Shown: positions 14,942-22,300 of the stretch, one piece after another | Layout: each line of letters starts with the position of its first letter | How positions within the stretch are numbered: the first letter of the stretch is position 1 | Source of the DNA: JACRIK01 sp040753835 | GTDB lineage: Bacteria > Planctomycetota > MHYJ01 > JACQXL01 | Length of the DNA: 41,359 bases | Direction of reading: 5' to 3' | NCBI GenBank assembly: GCA_040753835.1 | Contig: JBFMDM010000007.1 | Location: forward strand, 1-41,359 | Translations under genes and position numbers: made by a program | Notes under the pieces: model-generated | Told to the model about the DNA's origin: nothing | Seen by the model: only the letters and a program-made list of their open reading frames with translations | Database searches by the model: none

Positions 14942-16692
14942 AACGCCTTGACGAGATGCTCCACCGCCTCGTTGACCCCGATGCTTTCCTTCTTCCCGTC
15001 CCTGCGGTACTTGAGGTCAACCTTCCTGTCCTTCAGGCCCTTGCCCACCGTAACAATCAGCGGGATACCGAGCAAATCAGCATCCTTGAACTTGATGCCC
15101 GGCGATGTCTCGCGGTCATCCCAGAGCGCCTCTATGCCACGGCCGGCCAGCCCTTCGTAGATATCGCTTGACGCCTTGTTGATTTCCTTGTCCGAGGTAT
15201 TGATGGAAATAATCAGCACTTGGTACGGCGCCAGAGCCTTGTGCCAGATAATCCCGTTTTCGTCGTATGAATTTTCTATAGCCGCGGCAATGATGCGGTT
15301 GACGCCGATGCCGTAACAGCCCATAATCATCGGATGCCGCGCGCCTTTCTCGTCCAGGAACTGGGCATTGAGCGACTTGGAATACTTGGTGCCGAGTTTG
15401 AAGATATGCCCGAGTTCAATCCCGTTCAGGATTTTCAGACCATTCTTCCCGCAACCCGGGCAGGCGTCCTTGTCCGTAATCATCCGGATATCCGCGGTCT
15501 GGTCTATCTTGAAATCACGGTTGATGTTGGTATTGAGCAGATGTATATCCTTCTTATTGGCGCCGGTAATAAAGTTGGCCATCCCGGCCACTGAATAATC
15601 AGCGATAATGGTGATATTCTTGAGTCCGACCGGCCCTGAGAACCCTACCGGGCCGTTGGTTACCTTTTCTATGGTCTTGTCGTCAGCCAGTTCCATCACC
15701 GGCGAATTGAGCAGTTTGGCCAGTTTGGAAAGATTCAGTTCATAATCACCCCGCACCAGCGCGGCCACCGGGCCTTTGGATGTCTGGCAAATCATCGTCT
15801 TGACCATCTGCTCCGGCTGGGCCTTGAGGAACTCCACCAACGACTCTATAGTTGACCGTCCCGGTGTTTCTACTTCTTTCAATGCCTTCAATTCGCTATT
15901 CGCAATGTACCCGGTGCGCTCCAGTTGGTGCTCCCGACCAGTGCTGCGCACAGGGCGCAATTCGCTATTTATCGCTTTGATTGGCGCCAAAACTGGATTA
16001 GAACTATAACTGCAATTGGTGCAGGTTACAAACAGGTCCTCGCCGGCCGGGGACGGGCAGGTGAATTCGTGCGAGCCGCTCCCGCCCATCAGGCCCGGGT
16101 CCGCCTCAATCACCTTATAAGGCAGTCCGCAGCGGTCAAAGATGCGGCAATATGCCTCATACATCTTCTTGTAACTCTGCTCCAGGGACGCATCATCCGT
16201 GTGAAAACTATAGGCGTCCATCATTATGAATTCCTTGCTCCGGATTATCCCGAAGCGAGGCCTGAGTTCGTCACGGAACTTGGTCTGAATCTGATATAGG
16301 GTCACAGACAATTGCCGGTAAGACGAAACCTCATTGGCAACCAGCGAGGTGATAATCTCCTCGTGGGTGGGCCCGAGGAGATTCAGTTTGCCCGTGCGGT
16401 CCGTAATCCTGAACATAATCTCCCCGAAATCCTTGAGCCGTCCGGTCTGTTCCCAGGGTTCAGGCGGATGCAGGGCCGGCAGAAGCACCTCCAGGGCGCC
16501 TGCTCTATCCATCTCCTCACGCACGACATTAATCACCTTATTAAGGATTCTCATTCCCAGAGGCAGGTAGTTGTAGGTGCCGGCGGCCAGTTTGCGGATT
16601 AAGCCGGAGCGCATCATCAGTTTATGGCTGATACTCTCGGCATCCGCCGGTTCTTCCTTAACGGTCGGTATCAAACTATTTGTCCATCGCAT
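14932..16692 (-). CDS. proS: prolyl-tRNA synthetase (bacterial type with editing domain)
   Basis: A 586-residue class II synthetase that charges tRNA-Pro. MRWTNSLIPTVKEEPADAES begins the family-typical N-terminus. RDELRPRFGIIRSKEFIMMDAYSFH is motif 2, and GCYGIGVNRIIAAAIE is motif 3. The insertion domain with KTMICQTSKGPVAALVRGDYELNLSKLAKLL is the YbaK-like editing domain for mischarged Ala. An anticodon-binding domain ends the protein. The frame is open 66 codons further upstream, but that extension (KHRRVRR repeated) is translation of a 21-bp repeat array, so I place the start at 16692. No strong ribosome binding site is seen there. Confidence 0.94.
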   Translation of the reverse strand: MRWTNSLIPTVKEEPADAESISHKLMMRSGLIRKLAAGTYNYLPLGMRILNKVINVVREEMDRAGALEVLLPALHPPEPWEQTGRLKDFGEIMFRITDRTGKLNLLGPTHEEIITSLVANEVSSYRQLSVTLYQIQTKFRDELRPRFGIIRSKEFIMMDAYSFHTDDASLEQSYKKMYEAYCRIFDRCGLPYKVIEADPGLMGGSGSHEFTCPSPAGEDLFVTCTNCSYSSNPVLAPIKAINSELRPVRSTGREHQLERTGYIANSELKALKEVETPGRSTIESLVEFLKAQPEQMVKTMICQTSKGPVAALVRGDYELNLSKLAKLLNSPVMELADDKTIEKVTNGPVGFSGPVGLKNITIIADYSVAGMANFITGANKKDIHLLNTNINRDFKIDQTADIRMITDKDACPGCGKNGLKILNGIELGHIFKLGTKYSKSLNAQFLDEKGARHPMIMGCYGIGVNRIIAAAIENSYDENGIIWHKALAPYQVLIISINTSDKEINKASSDIYEGLAGRGIEALWDDRETSPGIKFKDADLLGIPLIVTVGKGLKDRKVDLKYRRDGKKESIGVNEAVEHLVKALSV

Positions 16693-16762
16693 AGCATCAA
16701 TTAAAACAGATGATTCTAAACAGGTCAAGAAATAATAGCCACTAACCTGCCTGCCCGACTTG

Positions 16763-16903
16763 CGCAGAACACTGCCTGGCTCACGCCGAACACGGCGATG
16801 TTTTCGCCGGACACGGCGATGTTTTCGCCGAACACGGCGATGTTTTGAGCCGAATACTGCCAGATTTAAGCAGAATACCGCTCTATTCAAGCCAAAAACA
16901 CCC
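16763..16903. repeat. array B: seven palindromic units at 21-bp spacing upstream of proS
   Basis: Units begin at 16763, 16784, 16805, 16826, 16848, 16869 and 16890. The central ones are CGCCGAACACGGCG and CGCCGGACACGGCG (arms CGCCG/CGGCG). The outer ones are diverged forms such as AGCCGAATACTGCC and AGCAGAATACCGCT. Spacing is 21 bp, once 22. It lies 70 bp upstream of the proS start. Confidence 0.88.
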
Positions 16904-17023
16904 GTATCTTACAGGGTATAGGGGAGGGGTTACGACTCACAATAGCGTAATTTTTGATAGGAGTCCCGTAGGGAGGAATAGGGAAATAGCCCAAAATGGC
17001 TGGTTTTAGGGGTATACATACGG

Positions 17024-17086
17024 GTCAGATTGCTAACAATCCGGGGCAGATTTAACTCAATCTAAGACGGATTTAACTCATTCCGG
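17024..17086. repeat. array C: three 21-bp units of a CAGATTTAACTCA type
   Basis: GTCAGATTGCTAACAATCCGG-like, GGCAGATTTAACTCAATC and GACGGATTTAACTCATTCC follow each other at exactly 21 bp. The gap from 16904 to 17149 holds nothing else beyond GGGAGG-rich and AT-rich sequence. The GATTTA word also occurs at the end of array A. Confidence 0.7.
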
Positions 17087-17149
17087 CTTAAAAGGACGTC
17101 CTTCCAGATTATAGAAATATCACTATAAGAGGTGGGAAGGTGCTAATGG

Positions 17150-19069
17150 CTACTGCCCTATCCCTCCGATAATTCTTAGAGAAGGCCCGTCTGTAAGATA
17201 GGCATAACTGCCTGAGACAAAAATACCTATAGCACCCCATCTGCTATCGGCATCTAATGTATTATAAACCCCGGCTAATTTAGGACCAGATGGGTTAGAG
17301 ATATTAATTATCTGCAGCCCCCCACGTCCATCCGCAATATAGGCATAATTACCTGAAACATAAACATTATAGGCATCGCCTGACGTATCGTAAGACCCAA
17401 CCAACGATGGATTAGACGGGTCAGAAATATTGACTACATGAAGCCCTGCCTCTCCATATGCAATATATGCATAACCGCCTGAAACATATACCCCTTGTGC
17501 ATACCTATTATAGATAACAGGTATTTTATAAGAACCGGTTAAGGTTGGAGACGTCGGGTCAGAAATATTGATTATCTGGAGTCCTGAAGAATCATTTGCG
17601 AGATAGGCATAATTGCCTGAAACATAAATATCACCGATATAATCCGTTGTGTCATACGAGCCGGTTACGAGTGGAGAAGCAGGATTAGAAATATTTATAA
17701 TCCTGAGCAACGGGTCATACGCGACATAGACATAAGCGTCTGAAACGCAAATATCCGTAGGAGAGCCAAATATATTGTACGCACCGACCAAGGTAGGCGA
17801 AGCGGGATTAGAAATGTCAATAATCTGTGGGCCTGAATACCCGCTAACAAACCAATCATTTACATAGGCATAATTGCCTGAAACATCAATACTTGAGGTG
17901 TAATATGATTTGTCATATGAACCGGCTGGAGTGGGAGATGTAGGATTAGAGATATCTATAATCCGGAGCCCTGAATAACCATCTGATACATAGGCATAAT
18001 TATCTGAAATAACGATATCACCCGCATCGTCTGCTATCTTGTATGTGCTGGCCAAGACGAGTGATGGCAAATTAGAGTTATCTATAATATGTAGCCCGGA
18101 CAAAGCATCTGCAATATAGGTATAGTCGCCTGAAACGTAAATCCCAACGCCAATAGTTAAAGAAGAAACAAAACCACTGTAAGAAGCAACTACGTTTGGC
18201 GAAGCCGGATTGGAAATATCTAGAATCAAAGTCCCGAAATCTCTATTAGTTACATAGGCATAATTGCTTAAGACATAGACACTATGAATATTTCCTACAT
18301 TATATGAACAGGTCAGGGTCGGAGAGGCAGGATTAGAGACATTTATAATCTGAATCCCTGAATACCTATCCGCAACATAGGCATAAGTGCTTGAAATACA
18401 GATGTCTTCAGCATTATCCGGTGTATTGTATAAGCCGACCATGATAGGCGTGGCTGGGTTGGAAATATCTATAATCTGAAGGCCTGATAAACCGTCAGCC
18501 ACATAGGCATAAATACCCGATAGATAAACACCTTTGGCATAACCGGGCGTATCGTATGCGCCAGTTAATGTAGGCGTCGCAGGATTAAAGATATCTACAA
18601 TCCGAAGTCCCGACAAGCCGTCTGCGATATAGGCATAGGTACCTGAAATACAGACATCCTCAGCATTGTCTGGTGTGTTATATGAACCAACTATTGTAGG
18701 AGTGACAGGATTAGAAACATCTATAATCTGTAGTCCTGATAAGCCATCAGCCATATAGGCATAAATACCCGATATATAGATACCATTGGCATAACCAGGC
18801 GTATCGTATGCGCCAGCCAATGTGGGTGTGGCAGGATTAGAAATATCTATAATCTGAAGCCCTGAATACCTGTCAGCAATATAGGCATAACTGCCTGAGA
18901 CATAAACGTCCCTGACATCGCTTGCTATACGATATGAACCAACCAAATAAGGACTGAGGGGGAGGCCGCTTGAGCCGCTGTCTTTATCACGGGAACACCA
19001 CCCGCCATAACCCAATGCCAGAATCACACCTACTAACCCGGCCAATATTATTTTAGGTATGGTATTCAT
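17150..19069 (-). CDS. exported LVIVD-repeat protein, 14 repeats (double beta-propeller)
   Basis: About 640 residues. An N-terminal hydrophobic segment (MNTIPKIILAGLVGVILALG) ends at GGWC, so it is exported and perhaps lipid-anchored, although the lipobox is poor. The rest is fourteen LVIVD repeats of about 42 residues of the type YAYIADxxSGLQIIDISNPATPTLVGSYDT. Fourteen repeats fit two seven-bladed propellers. The family is found on cell surfaces and its ligands are mostly unknown. Repeats 1-5 are the most alike, which suggests recent duplication. The gene is visibly richer in A+T and rare-looking codons than its neighbours, so transfer is possible. I took ATG at 19069, not 19090, because it gives a standard signal peptide. 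Confidence 0.85.
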   Translation of the reverse strand: MNTIPKIILAGLVGVILALGYGGWCSRDKDSGSSGLPLSPYLVGSYRIASDVRDVYVSGSYAYIADRYSGLQIIDISNPATPTLAGAYDTPGYANGIYISGIYAYMADGLSGLQIIDVSNPVTPTIVGSYNTPDNAEDVCISGTYAYIADGLSGLRIVDIFNPATPTLTGAYDTPGYAKGVYLSGIYAYVADGLSGLQIIDISNPATPIMVGLYNTPDNAEDICISSTYAYVADRYSGIQIINVSNPASPTLTCSYNVGNIHSVYVLSNYAYVTNRDFGTLILDISNPASPNVVASYSGFVSSLTIGVGIYVSGDYTYIADALSGLHIIDNSNLPSLVLASTYKIADDAGDIVISDNYAYVSDGYSGLRIIDISNPTSPTPAGSYDKSYYTSSIDVSGNYAYVNDWFVSGYSGPQIIDISNPASPTLVGAYNIFGSPTDICVSDAYVYVAYDPLLRIINISNPASPLVTGSYDTTDYIGDIYVSGNYAYLANDSSGLQIINISDPTSPTLTGSYKIPVIYNRYAQGVYVSGGYAYIAYGEAGLHVVNISDPSNPSLVGSYDTSGDAYNVYVSGNYAYIADGRGGLQIINISNPSGPKLAGVYNTLDADSRWGAIGIFVSGSYAYLTDGPSLRIIGGIGQ

Positions 19070-19173
19070 ATAGTTTATGTTAATATACACTTCGTCCCTT
19101 GTCTTGTCAAGGTGAATCTTAAAAATATCCGTCCTAACTATTTTGGGCCCGCTAATATTTATAAAGATTTCTC

Positions 19174-19294
19174 TTGACCCCGCACATAAATGATGTTAAT
19201 AATCTATGTTTAAATCGCTCAACTGGATTCCTGTATATATCGTGGCTTACGAAACCGCCATTATGTGCGGGCCTGCCCCGCCAAGGCGGGGGTT
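19174..19294. mobile_element. TTGACCCCGCACATAA-bounded element upstream of accD, with a nested palindrome
   Basis: The left end TTGACCCCGCACATAA (19174-19189) is inverted at the right as TTATGTGCGGG (19261-19271) and GGTTGAC. The right end is split by a GC palindrome of about 20 bp (CCCCGCCAAGGCGGGG). Without the insert the element would be about 101 bp, matching copies at 30535-30635 and 31603-31705. Its left end also fits a promoter: TTGACC, 17 bp, TAATAA. Confidence 0.8.
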
Positions 19295-19307
19295 GACGCC
19301 ACCGCAT

Positions 19308-19313
19308 AGGAGA
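19308..19313 (+). promoter_or_regulatory. ribosome binding site of accD
   Basis: AGGAGA lies 5 bp before ATG at 19319 and fixes the start, ruling out the overlapping open frame that begins at 19206. Confidence 0.8.
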
Positions 19314-19318
19314 ACACT

Positions 19319-20158
19319 ATGTCCGAAGGTTGGAGTAATCTCAAGAAGTTCGTCCTGCAGCGCCAGAAGGAGATGCCGGACGGGCAGTGGACCAAATGCG
19401 AGAGTTGCAAGAACCTCGTCCGCAAGCAGCAAGTCAAGGAACTGCTTAACGTCTGTCCGGAATGCCATTTCCACTTCTCCATCACGGCCCGGGAGCGCAT
19501 TGCCCTGCTCCTGGACAAGGGCAGTTTTGAGGAATACTGGGCTGATATGGTCTCCAAGGACCCGCTCGGATTCAAGGCATTGTCCTCCTACCCGGAAAAG
19601 GTCGCCGAAGACCAGAAGGCCACGGGCCTGAAGGACGCGGTCGTAACCGGCAAGGGCAAAATCAACGGCATAGACGTGATGTTTGGGGTGACCGATTCGC
19701 GCTTTATTATGGGTTCAATGGGCTCGGTGGTGGGCGAGAAATTCGCCCGGGCCGCGGAGAAATCACTGGAATTGAAGATTCCGTTCATTTTCGTCTCCGG
19801 CTCAGGCGGCGGCGCCCGGATGTATGAGGGCTGTATCTCCCTGATGCAGATGGCCAAGACCTCGTCTGCCCTGGCCCGGCTACACGATGCCGGAGTGGCT
19901 TATATCTCAATATTGACCAATCCGACTATGGCCGGCGTGATGGCCAGTTTCGCGGGCCTGGGCGATATCATCATCGCCGAGCCCAAGGCGCTTATCGGAT
20001 TCACCGGACCGCGGGTGATTGCCCAGACCATCGGCAAGGAACTGCCTGAGGGATTCCAGACCTCGGAATTCATGCTCCAGCACGGGCTGGTGGACCGGGT
20101 GATTGACCGACAGCATATGAAGGCCGAACTCGCCAAGATGTTAGAATACCTTGTTTAG
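19319..20158 (+). CDS. accD: acetyl-CoA carboxylase carboxyltransferase subunit beta
   Basis: A 279-residue protein. With AccA it transfers the carboxyl group from biotin to acetyl-CoA, making malonyl-CoA for fatty acid synthesis. The N-terminal four-Cys zinc finger is CESC...CPECHFHF. The crotonase-fold domain has GSMGSVVGEKFARAAE, FIFVSGSGGGARMYEG and ISILTNPTMAGVMASFAGLGD, with LIGFTGPRVIAQTIG near the end. The gene begins a run of five tightly spaced plus-strand genes with porG, porD, porA and porB. The pairing is sensible because Por produces the acetyl-CoA that ACC uses. accA lies 10 kb away at 30645, and both have the same inverted-repeat element in front. Confidence 0.95.
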   Translation: MSEGWSNLKKFVLQRQKEMPDGQWTKCESCKNLVRKQQVKELLNVCPECHFHFSITARERIALLLDKGSFEEYWADMVSKDPLGFKALSSYPEKVAEDQKATGLKDAVVTGKGKINGIDVMFGVTDSRFIMGSMGSVVGEKFARAAEKSLELKIPFIFVSGSGGGARMYEGCISLMQMAKTSSALARLHDAGVAYISILTNPTMAGVMASFAGLGDIIIAEPKALIGFTGPRVIAQTIGKELPEGFQTSEFMLQHGLVDRVIDRQHMKAELAKMLEYLV

Positions 20159-20173
20159 AAAGAGGGTGCAAAC

Positions 20174-20743
20174 ATGTCCAAAATAACCGAAATCAGATGG
20201 CACGCCAGAGGCGGCCAGGGCGCGATGTTGGCGGCCCGAACCCTGGCCCGGATTGCCATCACCGAAGGCAAATACGCCCAGGGAATGCCGGAATTCGGGC
20301 CGGAACGGATGGGCGCACCGATGCGCGCCTATAACCGCATCAGTCAGGAGAATTTCTCCCTCTACTGCTCCGTGGTCAATCCGGATGTGGTGGTTGTGCT
20401 TGACGACTCTTTGCTGGATTCGGTCAACGTGGCCGAGGGCCTTAACAAAGACGGGATTGTCATCGTCAACACCACCAAGACGCCGGCCGAACTGCGCGGC
20501 AAACTCAAGATGGACGGAAATAAAATCTATACCGTGGACGCCACGGGCATCTCTGTAGCGGCACTGGGACGCTCCATACCCAATACGCCGATTATGGGCG
20601 CGATTGTCAAAACCACCAACGTGGTTTCGCTGGACGCACTGCTGGCCGACATCAAGCATTCATTCGGCGAGAAATTCGCCGCCAGGGTGGTTGAAGGCAA
20701 CCTGACTGCTATTAAAAAGGGATACGAGGAGGTAAAAGCATAA
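20174..20743 (+). CDS. porG: pyruvate:ferredoxin oxidoreductase gamma subunit
   Basis: A 189-residue protein that begins MSKITEIRWHARGGQGAMLAARTLARI, with the GRGGQG-like loop of the gamma/POR_N domain, and continues GMPEFGPERMGAPMRAYNRIS, the CoA-site side of the enzyme. It works with PorD, PorA and PorB to convert pyruvate and CoA to acetyl-CoA, CO2 and reduced ferredoxin, or the reverse. It starts 15 bp after accD with AGAGGG as ribosome binding site. Gamma-delta-alpha-beta order is typical of the four-subunit enzyme. A branched-chain 2-oxoacid substrate is the main alternative, but the beta subunit motifs favour pyruvate. Confidence 0.92.
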   Translation: MSKITEIRWHARGGQGAMLAARTLARIAITEGKYAQGMPEFGPERMGAPMRAYNRISQENFSLYCSVVNPDVVVVLDDSLLDSVNVAEGLNKDGIVIVNTTKTPAELRGKLKMDGNKIYTVDATGISVAALGRSIPNTPIMGAIVKTTNVVSLDALLADIKHSFGEKFAARVVEGNLTAIKKGYEEVKA

Positions 20744-20744
20744 T

Positions 20745-21038
20745 ATGGCAAAGAAGATAATGAACCGCCGCGAGATGCCTCTCGGCTCGGTTATCAAAGA
20801 CCCGGGCTGCAGTGTGCAGTATGAAACCGGCGGCTGGCGCAACCTCAAGCCGGTCCACGATGCGGAAAAATGCACTAATTGCCTGATGTGCTGGATTTAC
20901 TGCCCGGACAGCTGCATCAGGGTCAAGGACGGCAAGGTTGTCGGCATAGACCTGAAATACTGCAAGGGCTGCGGCATCTGCTCCGAGGAATGCCCGGTTA
21001 AGGGCAAGGCCATCACTATGATTGAAGACAAAAAGTAA
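20745..21038 (+). CDS. porD: pyruvate:ferredoxin oxidoreductase delta subunit (2[4Fe-4S] ferredoxin)
   Basis: A 97-residue protein with two Cys clusters, CTNCLMCWIYCPDSC and CKGCGICSEECPVKG, the double CxxCxxCxxxC pattern of an 8Fe ferredoxin. It passes electrons from the catalytic subunits to external ferredoxin. Its start lies 1 bp after the porG stop, with GGAGG just upstream, so the two are probably translationally coupled. After it there is a 70-bp gap holding a CCCTGTTAGAAAG element. Confidence 0.93.
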   Translation: MAKKIMNRREMPLGSVIKDPGCSVQYETGGWRNLKPVHDAEKCTNCLMCWIYCPDSCIRVKDGKVVGIDLKYCKGCGICSEECPVKGKAITMIEDKK

Positions 21039-21039
21039 A

Positions 21040-21087
21040 CCCTGTTAGAAAGAACCGTAATAAGAATATAAGCGCTTTCTAATGGGG
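21040..21087. repeat. CCCTGTTAGAAAG-bounded element between porD and porA
   Basis: CCCTGTTAGAAAG (21040-21052) and CTTTCTAATGGGG (21075-21087) are inverted repeats with a 22-bp interior. This is the shortest of the three family members. It lies inside the por operon without breaking a gene. Confidence 0.8.
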
Positions 21088-21108
21088 TAAAGAAAGAAGA
21101 GAATCTAT

Positions 21109-22290
21109 ATGCCAAGAATCGCTGCACTAACCGGCAACAACGCGGCATCAGAGGCAATGCGCCAGATAAACCCTGACGTGGTGGCCGCCTATCCGATTAC
21201 GCCCCAGACCGAGGCCGTGGAGGAATTCGCCGAATTCGTGGCCAACGGCCTGGTCAAGACCCAATACGTGCCTGTGGAAAGCGAGCATAGTTCAATGAGC
21301 GCCTGCATCGGCGCATCGGCCGCCGGATCCCGGACAATGACCGCGACCTCGTCCGCCGGCTTCGCCCTGATGTGGGAGATGCTGCCCATCGCCGCGGGCC
21401 TGCGCACGCCTGTTATAATGTATGTGGCCAACCGCGCCTTCAGCGCGCCCCTGAACATTCACTGCAGCCACGACGACACCATGGGCGGGCGCGACACCGG
21501 TTGGATACAAATCTACTCCGAGAACGCCCAGGAGATGTATGATAACCTGATTCAGGCCGTGCGTATCGGCGAAGACCCGTCCATCCGCCTGCCCGTGATG
21601 GTCTCTATGGACGGATTCATCACCACCCACTCCGTGGAAAGGGTTGACCTGCTGGACGACGAGACGGTCCGGAAGTTCGTGGGCGAGTTTAAGATGGCTA
21701 ATTCACTGCTGGACGTGGACAACCCGGTGACCATCGGCGCCTGCGCCCTGCAGGATTATTATACCGAACATAAACGCCAGCATTCAGAGGCGCTCCTAAA
21801 CAGCACGGCCAAGATACTGGAAGTGGCCGAGGAATATGCCAGGATTTCCGGCCGGAAATACGGACTGTTTGAATCATACAAACTGGAAGACGCCGAATAC
21901 GGGCTGGTGATTATCAATTCCGCGGCCGGAGTGGCCAAGATGGTGGTCAACGAACTCCGGGCCAAGGACCTAAAGGTCGGGCTCCTGAAACCCCGCATCT
22001 ATCGTCCGTTCCCGGGCACTCAAATAAAGGACGCCCTGAAACACCTCAAGGCCATTGCGGTGATGGACCGGGTGGACGCCTTCGGCTCGGGCAGTACCCC
22101 GACATTTACTGAAATCAGGTCCGCAATGTACGGGCTGCCTAATCAGCCCCTGATGATTAATTATGTTTACGGCCTGGGCGGACGCGATATCCGCTTGGAG
22201 GATATCAGCAAGGTGTTCCATAAACTGGTTGACGTTGCCAAGACAGGCAAGGTTGATAAAGTATTTGATTATTTAACTGTGAGAGAATAG
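21109..22290 (+). CDS. porA: pyruvate:ferredoxin oxidoreductase alpha subunit
   Basis: A 393-residue protein. AAYPITPQTEAVEEFAEFV and VPVESEHSSMSACIGASAAGSRTMTATSSAGFALMWEML are the family signatures of the POR alpha chain (the PYR domain that activates thiamine diphosphate together with PorB). GVAKMVVNELRAKDLKVGLLKPRIYRPFPG is the C-terminal transketolase-like domain. The gene is intact, its length is normal for the four-subunit type, and it lies 10 bp before porB. Confidence 0.94.
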   Translation: MPRIAALTGNNAASEAMRQINPDVVAAYPITPQTEAVEEFAEFVANGLVKTQYVPVESEHSSMSACIGASAAGSRTMTATSSAGFALMWEMLPIAAGLRTPVIMYVANRAFSAPLNIHCSHDDTMGGRDTGWIQIYSENAQEMYDNLIQAVRIGEDPSIRLPVMVSMDGFITTHSVERVDLLDDETVRKFVGEFKMANSLLDVDNPVTIGACALQDYYTEHKRQHSEALLNSTAKILEVAEEYARISGRKYGLFESYKLEDAEYGLVIINSAAGVAKMVVNELRAKDLKVGLLKPRIYRPFPGTQIKDALKHLKAIAVMDRVDAFGSGSTPTFTEIRSAMYGLPNQPLMINYVYGLGGRDIRLEDISKVFHKLVDVAKTGKVDKVFDYLTVRE

Positions 22291-22300
22291 GAGTTTAGTT

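Noticed and set aside
16693..16890. N-terminal extension of ProS (KHRRVRR repeats)
   Set aside because: The extension is array B in translation, and MRWTNSLIP at 16692 is the family-typical start.
19206..19631. 141-codon open frame overlapping accD
   Set aside because: It is out of frame with accD, starts inside the 100-bp element and has no recognisable motif. accD has the good ribosome binding site.
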